Positions 1 to 7,450 of a stretch of DNA of 64,000 nt are shown here, one piece after another (within the stretch, counting starts at the first letter, position 1; every line of letters begins with the position of its first letter). The notes beneath the pieces were generated by a model, which ran no database searches, was not told where the DNA came from, and saw nothing but the letters and a program-made list of their open reading frames with translations. The stretch covers positions 36,663 through 100,662 of the forward strand of contig JAQQAR010000091.1 in the NCBI GenBank assembly GCA_028532765.1, written 5' to 3'. This DNA comes from Sphaerochaetaceae bacterium (GTDB taxonomy: Bacteria; Spirochaetota; Spirochaetia; Sphaerochaetales; Sphaerochaetaceae). The position numbers and the translations under genes are program-made.

Positions 1-303
1 CCATGGGTGGGCTATCACCCAGGTTGTAAAGTACGGGATAAAGACGATAAGGAAGGCAAGATCAGCAAGAAATACTGAAGTGATAATGATCGAAACTACC
101 GTATAGGCAACTCCACTGAGGAACATTTGGCTGAGAACCTGTAGTGCCAAGAGCATCATACATCCCAGAAGGGATGCATGACAGACAATAAAATAGGTTG
201 CCCAACGCTTTGCGTTCGCAAGGCGGTACACGATGGCCAAGGCCAATGTCATACAACCAAGACCGAACGCAAGCATGTAGACCAGTAGCAGGATTCCGCT
301 CAC
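1..303 (-). CDS. Membrane protein, N-terminal part (runs off the window)
   Basis: The first 101 residues of a protein whose 3' end lies beyond base 1. I chose the GTG at 303-301: it starts four bases after the stop of the upstream RloB-like gene and has AAAGGA about eight bases before it. The peptide is almost entirely hydrophobic, with three likely membrane segments at about residues 3-24, 36-58 and 62-90, separated by a short basic loop (RLANAKR). This could be the sensor half of a larger membrane protein, but no family is recognisable from the visible part. The tight spacing suggests cotranscription with the ATPase/RloB-like pair. Function unknown. Confidence 0.6.
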   Translation of the reverse strand, partial: MSGILLLVYMLAFGLGCMTLALAIVYRLANAKRWATYFIVCHASLLGCMMLLALQVLSQMFLSGVAYTVVSIIITSVFLADLAFLIVFIPYFTTWVIAHPW

Positions 304-307
304 TGTC

Positions 308-955
308 CTATCCTTTATTCTTGTTGAGGCCCAGGCGCTTCTGATTGTGTGTAAGATCAGCCAACCCGCAAATATCGGTGATATCATTCAACAATGCCAC
401 CATATTGGTAGGCGCCAACCCTACCTGCGCAGCTACGAGCGCATTATAGGAAGATGCATTCACGGCAGCCTTTGACTTCGCTGAATAGAGTTTGAGATGC
501 AGGTCAAGTCCTTCATCCAAAAGATAGGAGGCATCACTTCTAAAGACAGGGAATTGCTTGGAGAGTGCGCTCTCGATCAGAGCAGGATCATTCACGAAAC
601 CCTTGGGAGTCTGCAGGTGCAGCAGATACCAAAGAGGCAGGGATGGATTGTTCCAAGCCAGACGAACCTTTTTCTTCTCTGCAAGGGGCATTGCTTTCTT
701 TACGTCCTGTACGGAGACATTCAGGTCAACAAGTCCGAAGACCAACCATACACTGCTGTATTTCTCCTTGTTCCGCATCTGCCCAGCCAAGGTGATCAAG
801 TGGGAAAGATCCTTGTAATTAGGTTCCCATACCACCGTCATATTTGCATAGCGGCAGTCCTTGCGCATTTGGGAAAAATAGAGGGCTTCCGCCTCTGTTG
901 CTGTCACCACCAGTACGGTCCTGCGTGGTTTTTGGGATATGCGTTTTCGTGCCAT
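308..955 (-). CDS. RloB-like (AbiLii-type) protein with degenerate active-site motifs
   Basis: A 215-residue protein resembling RloB/AbiLii, the TOPRIM-like partner of an AAA ATPase in AbiL abortive-infection and RloAB loci. The family landmarks are in the right order: an N-terminal strand followed by TExxYF-like E23-A-L-Y26-F27, a central hydrophobic strand ending at 69-79 (VWLVFGLVDLN), and NNPSLPLWYLLH at 102-113. In the family as I remember it these read CEGxxTExxYF, VFDxDD and NPxFELWLLLH. Here the first Glu, the paired Asp residues and the Phe-Glu of the last motif are replaced (Thr/Ala, Gly/Val, Leu-Pro), so nuclease-type metal chemistry is probably lost. It has an AAGGAGG-type ribosome site and starts just after the ATPase gene. 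Family call fairly firm; activity doubtful. Confidence 0.65.
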   Translation of the reverse strand: MARKRISQKPRRTVLVVTATEAEALYFSQMRKDCRYANMTVVWEPNYKDLSHLITLAGQMRNKEKYSSVWLVFGLVDLNVSVQDVKKAMPLAEKKKVRLAWNNPSLPLWYLLHLQTPKGFVNDPALIESALSKQFPVFRSDASYLLDEGLDLHLKLYSAKSKAAVNASSYNALVAAQVGLAPTNMVALLNDITDICGLADLTHNQKRLGLNKNKG

Positions 956-957
956 TA

Positions 958-2205
958 TTACTCCTCCTTATCCTTGCTTGTGTCCACAAAAGAGAACTCC
1001 GAGAGAATCGGAAGAGCTCCGAATGCTCCATTCATGTACTGACTCTGCGTCTTGTCCTTACTTCTTGAATACTTGAAATTGGCCAGACTGAAGTATACGG
1101 TGGCACTCTCACTGTTCTTCTCAGCAAAGTAGACACCATCACGCCTGAGCAATCCCGGCTTGAGGAGGGAGGGGTTGCAATCAACCACAAGCATCTGGGA
1201 ACCATACCCAAGGTTGCTTGCCTCGAATATATCCACAATGTGACAGAGAACATCAGGATGTAACAGCATGCCAAAATCATCGATCACCAGTGTCTGGTTC
1301 CGGGTAAAGGCATCAAAAAATGCAACACCCATCAGACACAGGCGCCTAAGACTCAAACTCTCCAGGGAAAAATAGGAGGCATAGTGTTGTGTAACATTGG
1401 TATGGACAAAGATGATTCTCTCATCCTTGACCCTGATGTCACGAATATCAGTGATATCGACACTCCAAAGGAAGTTGATCAACTGCTGGACCCACTCAGG
1501 ATGTTCACTCAAGCGGTTGATGAGATATTTCTCACTGATGTTTGAAACACCCATAGGGAGCAGATGCAAGCTGTCACTCAACCAAGCATAGAGCAAAGAG
1601 GTGGTATCACTGCCCTTCTGGGCAGATGCTGCCAGGAATGAGTGCTTCTCATCTACCTTCCCAACCAATCGCTTCTTATCACCACGATACATCTTGCCCC
1701 ATCGATACTTGTAGGTCAGTTCTTGCTCATCGAGTAGGAGACTGTTCTCGTCAACCTTCCTTTCAAACATCATTCGTTTTGAACGACCAATGAGGTGGTA
1801 GAGGGATTCCTCGAAAATCTTTTCCCGGTCGCTGACCAATGTGTACTGAGCAATGGTTGGTTCCCCACTCTCTTCATCACGGTCTACTAGTACCCTGATG
1901 ATAATGGTTGCGGGCTGTCCCTTCTCCTCGGAATAGGCGAATGATGTACCACTGAGAATCTGGAGAGGGTTCTCCGTCTCCTCTGTTGCACATACAATAC
2001 CTTTCAATGCTTCAAGAGCACGAACGAAAGAGCTCTTTCCTGCTCCATTGGGACCTACAATGGCTGCTGTCTTGATCAGCTTCAGTTTCTCAGTGACTTC
2101 GACAACTTTTGACTCAGGGAACCTATTATCCCTGACCGCTTCAAAAGAAATGGTTTGCGCAGACTTTACGGACTTGAAGTTCGCAATAGTCATATCCAGC
2201 AGCAT
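958..2205 (-). CDS. AAA-type ATPase, AbiLi/RloA-like partner of the RloB-like protein
   Basis: A 415-residue ATPase of the ATP/GTP-binding protein family found upstream of RloB-like genes. The N-terminus has the usual NFKS motif (residues 9-12), then a Walker A loop GPNGAGKSS at 51-59. A Walker B-like strand (TLVIDDFGMLLHP, about 305-317) has Asp where the catalytic Glu is expected. The late strand that normally reads TTHN reads VVDCNP (about residue 338), so the switch His is missing. A conserved tail (RRDGVYFAEK) follows. Together with its neighbour, both partners have lost residues needed for catalysis, although both frames are intact. The start has GAGGAGG six bases upstream. Best read as a degenerate or repurposed AbiL-type pair. 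Confidence 0.72.
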   Translation of the reverse strand: MLLDMTIANFKSVKSAQTISFEAVRDNRFPESKVVEVTEKLKLIKTAAIVGPNGAGKSSFVRALEALKGIVCATEETENPLQILSGTSFAYSEEKGQPATIIIRVLVDRDEESGEPTIAQYTLVSDREKIFEESLYHLIGRSKRMMFERKVDENSLLLDEQELTYKYRWGKMYRGDKKRLVGKVDEKHSFLAASAQKGSDTTSLLYAWLSDSLHLLPMGVSNISEKYLINRLSEHPEWVQQLINFLWSVDITDIRDIRVKDERIIFVHTNVTQHYASYFSLESLSLRRLCLMGVAFFDAFTRNQTLVIDDFGMLLHPDVLCHIVDIFEASNLGYGSQMLVVDCNPSLLKPGLLRRDGVYFAEKNSESATVYFSLANFKYSRSKDKTQSQYMNGAFGALPILSEFSFVDTSKDKEE

Positions 2206-2234
2206 ACGCTACCTCCTCATACCCATAGGTGGAT

Positions 2235-2867
2235 TCACCAAAGATTTTGCATACTCCGCCCCACTGATGGCCATTTCTCGATGGCATCCATCAAGCGAGA
2301 TGGAAGGGTTTCATCGCCATGATTGTCCGTGGCGATCACATCAATCAAGCCAAGTTCCAAATAGGGAAGCGAGAGTCCGCTCTCCACAGCTTCAACGTTT
2401 GTCTGTAGTAAACAACCGAGAGAACGCAAACGTTGCAACATTGCACTCTTTGGGTTCAACCAAAGATATCGTTCAACATGCGCTAAGAGAGGACGGTAGT
2501 GCTTCTCTGTGAGTTGTTGCAACCGTTCCAACAATCTGGGCGGTGGCAAGGAGAGCCCAAACTCCACCAACGCAAACCTCCCATCGATGGGAACCGACTT
2601 GAGGGTCTCCTGTTCACCTACAAAAAGCTCACTGCCCAAGTAGGTCTGTATCCCTAAAGCCTCCGCTTCTTTCTTTGCCCACTCGTAGGTCTCTCTGAGC
2701 CCAGCGATGTTTGTAGTCACATAAGGATTGTAGATATGGGGAGTAAATGCTATTGCTGTGACGCCAGAGAGCTGGTAAAGATTCAGCATACGGATGAACT
2801 GTTCTCGTGAAAGGTAGCCGTCGTCAATCTCAGGCAGAAGATGGCAATGCATATCACAGATACCCAT
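2235..2867 (-). CDS. PHP-domain protein-tyrosine phosphatase, CpsB/YwqE family
   Basis: A 210-residue protein with the PHP metal-site signature: DMHCHLLPEIDDG at residues 5-17 (His7 and His9 as ligands), FTPH near residue 46, a Glu in GSELF, AHVERY and TDNHG near the C-terminus. Members use a trinuclear metal centre to dephosphorylate tyrosines on Wzc-type kinases that control exopolysaccharide assembly. A matching Wzc-like kinase lies at 47945-50503, so the two may act together although they are not adjacent. AAGGAG lies seven bases before the ATG. The ATPase gene begins 29 bases downstream of its stop. The substrate assignment is inference; other PHP phosphoesterases share the motifs. Confidence 0.8.
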   Translation of the reverse strand: MGICDMHCHLLPEIDDGYLSREQFIRMLNLYQLSGVTAIAFTPHIYNPYVTTNIAGLRETYEWAKKEAEALGIQTYLGSELFVGEQETLKSVPIDGRFALVEFGLSLPPPRLLERLQQLTEKHYRPLLAHVERYLWLNPKSAMLQRLRSLGCLLQTNVEAVESGLSLPYLELGLIDVIATDNHGDETLPSRLMDAIEKWPSVGRSMQNLW

Positions 2868-2958
2868 AGAAAAACTCCTTGCCGTGATTATATCCGGAAT
2901 CTTGAAAATGTGAAAGGATAAAAGGAGCTTTGCAAGGAATTAGGCTATCAAACAGTGA

Positions 2959-3504
2959 CTAAAATTCAATCATCGCTTGTGCAGAGCGCTTTGCACCAGA
3001 GAGATGGTGCTTTATCTCAGTCAGTTCACTGACCATGTCTGCGACAGATATCAATTGGGGTGGAGCATTTCTCCCGGTAATAACGATATGAGGAAACCCT
3101 TCCTTGTTCTTATGATCTGCAAGCCAGTGACAGACTTCCTCACAGTCTAGGTATCCAAGGGAAAGGGTGTAGGTGAATTCGTCGAGGACAATCAGATCGT
3201 AGGAAGCGGAAGATATCCAACGCTTTACCTGCTGCCATCCTTTCTTAGCCAACTCAGCATTCTTTGCATTGTTGTCCCCTTCCCAGGAAAAACCAGCACC
3301 AAACTGTTTCCAAGGCACCTCAAGCTGCTTGAGGATGCGGTATTCACCACTATCCAGGAGAGCGGGGTCCTTCTTGATGAACTGGGCAACTGCACAACGT
3401 GCACCGTGGCCCAAGGCACGAATCAACTGTCCCATTGCAGAAGAGGTCTTCCCCTTCCCATCTCCCGTATAAACCAGAATCAGAGAGGATTGTGTTGCTT
3501 TCAA
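2959..3504 (-). CDS. cobO: Cob(I)yrinic acid a,c-diamide adenosyltransferase (BtuR/CobO/CobP type)
   Basis: 181 residues, the normal length of this family. It adenosylates the cobalt of corrinoids, making the coenzyme form of B12 in the cytoplasm. The P-loop GDGKGKTSS sits at residues 14-22, DLIVLDEFTYTLSLGYL (about 102-118) is the conserved central block, and VITGRNAPPQLI is the usual C-terminal motif. The start is a TTG with TGGAG six bases upstream; it follows the lipoprotein stop by three bases, so pdxA, the lipoprotein and this gene form one transcription unit. No cobalamin riboswitch is visible upstream. Confidence 0.9.
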   Translation of the reverse strand: MKATQSSLILVYTGDGKGKTSSAMGQLIRALGHGARCAVAQFIKKDPALLDSGEYRILKQLEVPWKQFGAGFSWEGDNNAKNAELAKKGWQQVKRWISSASYDLIVLDEFTYTLSLGYLDCEEVCHWLADHKNKEGFPHIVITGRNAPPQLISVADMVSELTEIKHHLSGAKRSAQAMIEF

Positions 3505-3507
3505 TTG

Positions 3508-4656
3508 CTACTCCATTACCATGTATTGAGTCATTGTTACACCCTGTCCATCATCCACCGAGTCCCCGCTTATCTGCTGCTGGGCAAGTTGGTCCTGACT
3601 CAATGCTTGTTGCAGAATCAAGAGCGTATCATGGGCTCGTTTATCACCCGTTGAGTTATACACATCATTCATAAAATCTACAGACGCCTGAAGATTTCCC
3701 AATGCTGCAAGCATCAGGGATGCATTGTATCCACTACTAAGTTGGCGTGTTTGTTGCCAGACAGACAGGAATTGCTGGTACGCTCTTTGGTATTCGCCAT
3801 CCTTGGCAAATTGGTGTGCTGTATCTGCTGAAGCGAGCTTTTCCTTGTTCTTCATAAGTGAAAGATACCTTGTCTCCCAAGAGGGAGCCAACTGGAGTGC
3901 CATCTTGTCTGTTGCACGCTCGATTATTTGGGAAAAGAGAGAATCGAAAGAGGGAGCCAGACCACTGCTGTAGTTCCTCTCATCACGATAGCTGCCATCC
4001 GGGGCATAGTATCGTGTCCCAATCTTGGTTTGCTCCTCTTCCTTGTCTGTAAAGCTATCACTTGCCAATATTCTACCATCTCGCAAACTGGTTATGGTGT
4101 ATGAGAGCCCAAGGGTGGCTTCCTGTACAAGGCAATACTCTCGCTTCGTGACTTGCTCACTGCTTACACCGCTACTATCGGTAACAAACTCCCGTCTATC
4201 AGTCCCCTCTACGCGCTCTTCCATATCCATATAGGAGATTTCACTGCTCATGAGCAGGTCAAACCCCTTATCACGCATCAAGCGAATACTATCTTCGCCT
4301 GCTTTGGAAAGACTGAGATAGGCATCGGTAGCCTCCGGGGCCAGTATTGAGAAATAGCGGGTATCACTCACAGCCTGTACAATCTTCCGTGTTGCAAGAG
4401 AGGCAACACGCTCTGAAAGATTAGGGTCGTAACCGGTGGAGAGCGTAAAATCAGTCTCCTGCAAGCCACTGACCCAGGGACTCACAGGTCTGCCGTAGGG
4501 AAAACGGTACATGGATGTAGAGGAGACGGCGAGACTCCTTCCTCCCTGTAGGTCCACTTCACCCGGTACCATATGACGAACCCTCACCGAGGTTGCGCAA
4601 CCACTGAGGACCAAGACAAAAACAAGAACCAGTAACCCTGGTGCCAATCGCTTCAT
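3508..4656 (-). CDS. Lipoprotein, DUF6340-like, with a C-terminal helical repeat region
   Basis: 382 residues. A lipoprotein signal peptide with LSGC places the lipidated Cys at residue 20, so the protein should be anchored to a membrane facing the envelope. The middle part resembles DUF6340 lipoproteins (VDLQGGRSLAV near the N-terminus, then a beta-rich region that mentions DGRILASDSF). The last 110 residues look like tetratricopeptide-type helix pairs (DGEYQRAYQQFLSVW, NASLMLAALGNLQ). The start ATG overlaps the pdxA stop by one base (TAATG), which implies translational coupling. Family membership is tentative and the function is unknown. Confidence 0.72.
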   Translation of the reverse strand: MKRLAPGLLVLVFVLVLSGCATSVRVRHMVPGEVDLQGGRSLAVSSTSMYRFPYGRPVSPWVSGLQETDFTLSTGYDPNLSERVASLATRKIVQAVSDTRYFSILAPEATDAYLSLSKAGEDSIRLMRDKGFDLLMSSEISYMDMEERVEGTDRREFVTDSSGVSSEQVTKREYCLVQEATLGLSYTITSLRDGRILASDSFTDKEEEQTKIGTRYYAPDGSYRDERNYSSGLAPSFDSLFSQIIERATDKMALQLAPSWETRYLSLMKNKEKLASADTAHQFAKDGEYQRAYQQFLSVWQQTRQLSSGYNASLMLAALGNLQASVDFMNDVYNSTGDKRAHDTLLILQQALSQDQLAQQQISGDSVDDGQGVTMTQYMVME

Positions 4657-5684
4657 TATCTCTCTCCTTCTGCCAGGAGGTAGTCTGCTGCTGCCTCCAA
4701 TGCTCGGACCATGCCAGCAGCATCGGCAAGATTCTTCCCTGCAATGTCAAAGGCAGTTCCATGATCCACACTGGTTCTCAAAAACGGAAGGTTCCAGGTG
4801 ATTGAGATAGTCTGGTTGAAATCATAGGTCTTTGCAGCTATATGTCCTTGATCATGATAGAGGGAGATCACTGCCCTATACTTGCCGACCCTTGCTTGGT
4901 AGAAGACTGAATCGGCTCCAATGGGACCGGCAACATCCACCCCACGGTCTCTGGCTTCCAGGATGGCAGGCTCGATGGCTCGCTCTTCTTCATCACCAAA
5001 GAGGCCATGTTCCCCGCAATGCGGATTCAGACCCGCAACGGCAAGGCTGAGCTCATTTCTGAATGCGCCACCATGATTCTTCGTTATTGCATCACACTCA
5101 AGAATGGTCTTCAGCAATGTCTCCTTTGTCACCGCATCACATGCCTGGCGTAATGAGAGATGCCTGCTATGGAAGAATATTTTCAATCCAAGCGTATCGA
5201 ACATTGTTATTGCACGCTTGGTCCCGCTAAGCGCACTGAGAATTTCGGTATATCCAATATGGTCTACACCGGCGGCTTTCAAGGCTTCCTTATGAAGTGG
5301 TGGTGTTACCAAAGCATGAGCATATCCGCAGCCAACAAAACGGACCGCCTCCTCCACTGCATGATAGGCAGCACGGCCACACATTGCCTGTATCTCTCCA
5401 TAGCTGAATCGATGCATATCCAAGATATTCTGGGAGTAAAGGATATGACGACTGCCGCTTTCGATTGCACGAACCAAGGAATTGTCATCAACAACCACAG
5501 CATCAAAATCTGAAGGGATGCCCAGATCAGTAGATACCTTCTTCAAGAGAGGGACATCGCCTATTACCACCATCCCCATGGAAGGAGGAAGATTTACGCG
5601 TTGCATAGCCTTCAGCACAATCTCAGGACCAATCCCTGCTGGGTCCCCAAGAGGGACAGCCAGATACCATCGTTTTGTTTCCAT
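4656..5684 (-). CDS. pdxA: 4-hydroxythreonine-4-phosphate dehydrogenase family (PdxA)
   Basis: 342 residues, full length for PdxA. Motifs are GDPAGIGPE at 13-21, VDHIGYTEIL in the middle, and near the C-terminus LYHDQGHIAAK plus TSVDHGTAFDIAG, which together supply the metal-binding histidines. PdxA oxidises 4-phosphohydroxythreonine in pyridoxal phosphate synthesis, but the PdxA2 branch acts on D-threonate or D-erythronate phosphate. No other B6 gene is nearby, so the exact substrate is open. The ATG has no Shine-Dalgarno sequence; a promoter at 5691-5719 ends six bases before it, which suggests a leaderless transcript. Confidence 0.87.
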   Translation of the reverse strand: METKRWYLAVPLGDPAGIGPEIVLKAMQRVNLPPSMGMVVIGDVPLLKKVSTDLGIPSDFDAVVVDDNSLVRAIESGSRHILYSQNILDMHRFSYGEIQAMCGRAAYHAVEEAVRFVGCGYAHALVTPPLHKEALKAAGVDHIGYTEILSALSGTKRAITMFDTLGLKIFFHSRHLSLRQACDAVTKETLLKTILECDAITKNHGGAFRNELSLAVAGLNPHCGEHGLFGDEEERAIEPAILEARDRGVDVAGPIGADSVFYQARVGKYRAVISLYHDQGHIAAKTYDFNQTISITWNLPFLRTSVDHGTAFDIAGKNLADAAGMVRALEAAADYLLAEGER

Positions 5685-5690
5685 ATTCGC

Positions 5691-5719
5691 ATCATAGCAG
5701 TGTGATTCTTACCTGTCCA
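5691..5719 (-). promoter_or_regulatory. Promoter of pdxA, apparently leaderless
   Basis: Reading on the - strand: TGGACA, 17 bases, TATGAT, then six bases (GCGAAT) and the pdxA ATG. The expected first transcribed base is the A of the start codon. No purine-rich ribosome site precedes the ATG. Confidence 0.65.
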
Positions 5720-5742
5720 TACACACAAACCGATACAACCAA

Positions 5743-5771
5743 TTGACAACCTGATTACCTTCTCTTATGTT
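5743..5771 (+). promoter_or_regulatory. Strong promoter of the acidic protein gene
   Basis: TTGACA (5743-5748), a 17-base spacer, TATGTT (5766-5771). Transcription should begin near 5778, leaving a leader of about 34 bases before the ATG at 5812. The ATG at 5767 lies inside the -10 box and so cannot be the start codon. Confidence 0.75.
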
Positions 5772-5811
5772 GGAGGTGTGGGATTTGAATCTGATTTCAA
5801 GGAGTAACGAC

Positions 5812-6099
5812 ATGGCTAAATACCGTGATGAAGAAGATGAGCTCGATGATGAGGAAGATCGTTATTTCAGCAGGCTAGAGGATGAGGAAGATGCTTATCT
5901 TGCCGATCTATTTGATGCTCCTGAGGTAATTGATTTCGGTGATGACGATGATGAAATGCTCGATGAGGATGAAGAAGACGACGAATTGCTCGATGATGGG
6001 TTCATGGTCGATGGAGATGAGTCCTACGAGGATGAGTTTTACGACGAAAATGACGATTTCGATGAGACGGACGCATTTGAAGATGATGACTTTATCTAA
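5812..6099 (+). CDS. Small, extremely acidic protein of unknown function
   Basis: 95 residues, of which 51 are Asp or Glu and only four are Lys or Arg. Tyr, Phe and Leu are scattered through the acidic runs (YRDEEDELDD, DDDDEMLDEDEEDDELLDDG), with no Cys and no membrane segment. AAGGAG (5799-5804) lies seven bases before the ATG at 5812; an in-frame upstream ATG is in the promoter. The gene has its own near-consensus promoter and terminator, so it is a single highly expressed unit. The composition recalls the acidic tail of RNA polymerase delta, DNA-mimic proteins or metal/polyamine buffers, but no domain is recognisable. Confidence 0.78.
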   Translation: MAKYRDEEDELDDEEDRYFSRLEDEEDAYLADLFDAPEVIDFGDDDDEMLDEDEEDDELLDDGFMVDGDESYEDEFYDENDDFDETDAFEDDDFI

Positions 6100-6122
6100 T
6101 CCAGATTGACCCTGAAAAATCC

Positions 6123-6152
6123 CTCCCCGGACTCCCCGGGGAGTTTCTTTTT
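6123..6152 (+). terminator. Terminator of the acidic protein gene
   Basis: CTCCCCGG (6123-6130), a five-base loop and CCGGGGAG (6136-6143), followed by TTTCTTTTT. A GC-rich 8-bp stem with a U tract, 24 bases after the stop codon. Confidence 0.88.
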
Positions 6153-6193
6153 ACTTCATTACAAAAAAAGTTCATGTTTCTACGTATAGATAC

Positions 6194-6222
6194 TTGCACT
6201 CTTCTGAGTTTCTATATATAGT
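6194..6222 (+). promoter_or_regulatory. Promoter of the first TrpX-like binding protein
   Basis: TTGCAC (6194-6199), 17-base spacer, TATAGT (6217-6222). Transcription should start near 6229, about 19 bases before the ATG, with GAGGAG in between. Confidence 0.7.
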
Positions 6223-6247
6223 AACGTCATCACAGAGGAGATTGACC

Positions 6248-7261
6248 ATGAAAAGAATAAGTATCCTGCTTTTAACGTTCTTGCTTATCGGAACCCACCT
6301 GATCGCACAACCTGCCACTGAAACAGATCCGGCAGTAGGGACAGAGAAAACCTATACCATCGGTATTTCCAAATTGGTCAGTCACCCTGCCCTCGATGCA
6401 ATTGAACAGGGAATCATGGATCATCTTGAGGCAAGTGAATTCTCTGCAACGTTTGATAACCAGAACTGCAACGGTGAAATTGCCACAGCAATTGCTATTG
6501 CCCAGAAATTCAAGAGTGACAACAAGGATATCGTGGTTGGTATCGCTACCCCGGCGGCTCAGGCACTTGCCCAGATAATCAAGGATAAGCCAGTGGTATT
6601 CGGGGCAATCACCGACCCTCTGGCAGCAGGATTGGTCGTTGACTATACGAAGACTGAAGAGACGAATATTGCCGGAGTCTCTGACCTGAACCCTCTTGAG
6701 TTGCAACTGGAGACCTATTTTTCCATTGTCAAACCAAAGACCTTGGGAATGATCTATACCAGCAGCGAAGCCAATGGTGTGGTGCAGATGGAGATGTCCA
6801 GAGAAATCAGCGAAGCAAATGGAGTCAAATTCGTAGCAGCAGCAATCAGCAACTCAAGCGAGGTAAAGATGGCTGCCCAATCCATCATCGATCGCGTGGA
6901 TGCAATGTACGTGGCAATCGACAACACCGTTGTCAGTGCCATTCCAAGCGTAAGTGAGGTATGCATGAAGGCAGGAGTACCGCTCTTCAACACTGACACC
7001 ACCAGCAGTGAGAATATCGATTTCCTGATGAGCTGGGGGTTCAACTACTACACCGTTGGAGTAGAGACAGGAAAAGTGGTTGAGCGAATCATTCGGGGCG
7101 AAAATCCCAAGGATATCGGATCCATTTTCTTCGAGGATCCAGCCCAATTTGAACTATGGTTCAATCTCGATACCGCTGATACACTTGGTATCACCATCGA
7201 CGAGTCGTTGCTCGCCAATGCAAAGGTGATCATCAAGGACGGAAAGAAGCAGTTACAATAA
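6248..7261 (+). CDS. ABC importer substrate-binding protein, TrpX-like (first copy)
   Basis: 337 residues from the ATG at 6248, chosen because GAGGAG lies just before it. A signal peptide (residues 1-20) exports it. The mature part starts YTIGISKLVSHPALDA and continues as a two-lobed binding protein of the PF04392 (ABC_sub_bind) family, with GIATPAAQALAQ, SDLNPLELQ and SNSSEVKMAAQSIIDRVDA motifs. Relatives include TrpX, which binds aromatic amino acids; the ligand here is unproven. It is a close paralogue of the next gene, sharing long identical blocks. Its own promoter and terminator flank it, so it can be made apart from the permease genes. Confidence 0.88.
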   Translation: MKRISILLLTFLLIGTHLIAQPATETDPAVGTEKTYTIGISKLVSHPALDAIEQGIMDHLEASEFSATFDNQNCNGEIATAIAIAQKFKSDNKDIVVGIATPAAQALAQIIKDKPVVFGAITDPLAAGLVVDYTKTEETNIAGVSDLNPLELQLETYFSIVKPKTLGMIYTSSEANGVVQMEMSREISEANGVKFVAAAISNSSEVKMAAQSIIDRVDAMYVAIDNTVVSAIPSVSEVCMKAGVPLFNTDTTSSENIDFLMSWGFNYYTVGVETGKVVERIIRGENPKDIGSIFFEDPAQFELWFNLDTADTLGITIDESLLANAKVIIKDGKKQLQ

Positions 7262-7285
7262 TGACGTAGATTCTCCTTGTAGTGT

Positions 7286-7317
7286 GAACCTGCCTCTTCG
7301 GGGGCAGGTTCCTTTTT
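7286..7317 (+). terminator. Terminator after the first binding protein
   Basis: GAACCTGCC (7286-7294), an eight-base loop and GGCAGGTTC (7303-7311), followed by C and five T. It separates the two binding-protein genes into different transcripts. Confidence 0.85.
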
Positions 7318-7349
7318 ATGGGTAAATCCAGATAACGCTTGTATATTAT

Positions 7350-7365
7350 ATGAATTATTATTCAT
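7350..7365. promoter_or_regulatory. AT-rich inverted repeat upstream of the second binding protein
   Basis: ATGAAT, TATT, ATTCAT: perfect six-base arms about 18 bases before the -35 box of the next promoter. It could be a regulator site, but AT-rich repeats of this size also arise by chance. Confidence 0.3.
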
Positions 7366-7382
7366 TATTTTGTATATTCGGA

Positions 7383-7411
7383 TTTACAAATCCAGAAATT
7401 CCAGCTATAGT
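7383..7411 (+). promoter_or_regulatory. Promoter of the second TrpX-like binding protein, with an overlapping palindrome
   Basis: TTTACA (7383-7388), 17-base spacer, TATAGT (7406-7411). A palindrome GGATTT-AC-AAATCC (7380-7393) covers the -35 box, so a repressor bound there would block polymerase. The expected start is near 7418, with GGAGG at 7439-7443 before the ATG at 7451. Confidence 0.65.
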
Positions 7412-7450
7412 TTTGCAAACGAAAAGGATTATCCGCTTGGAGGAATGATT

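Noticed and set aside
497..1042. Long + strand open frames opposite the RloB/ATPase genes
   Set aside because: They are antisense to well-supported genes, lack ribosome sites and have no recognisable protein features.
2868..2958. Cobalamin riboswitch near the adenosyltransferase gene
   Set aside because: The gene is internal to a transcription unit and no B12-box sequence is seen upstream of it or of pdxA.
5767..5811. Upstream ATG as the start of the acidic protein
   Set aside because: It lies within the -10 box of the gene's promoter; AAGGAG points to the ATG at 5812.
6153..6247. T-box leader before the TrpX-like gene
   Set aside because: The transcript leader is only about 20 bases, far too short for a T-box.
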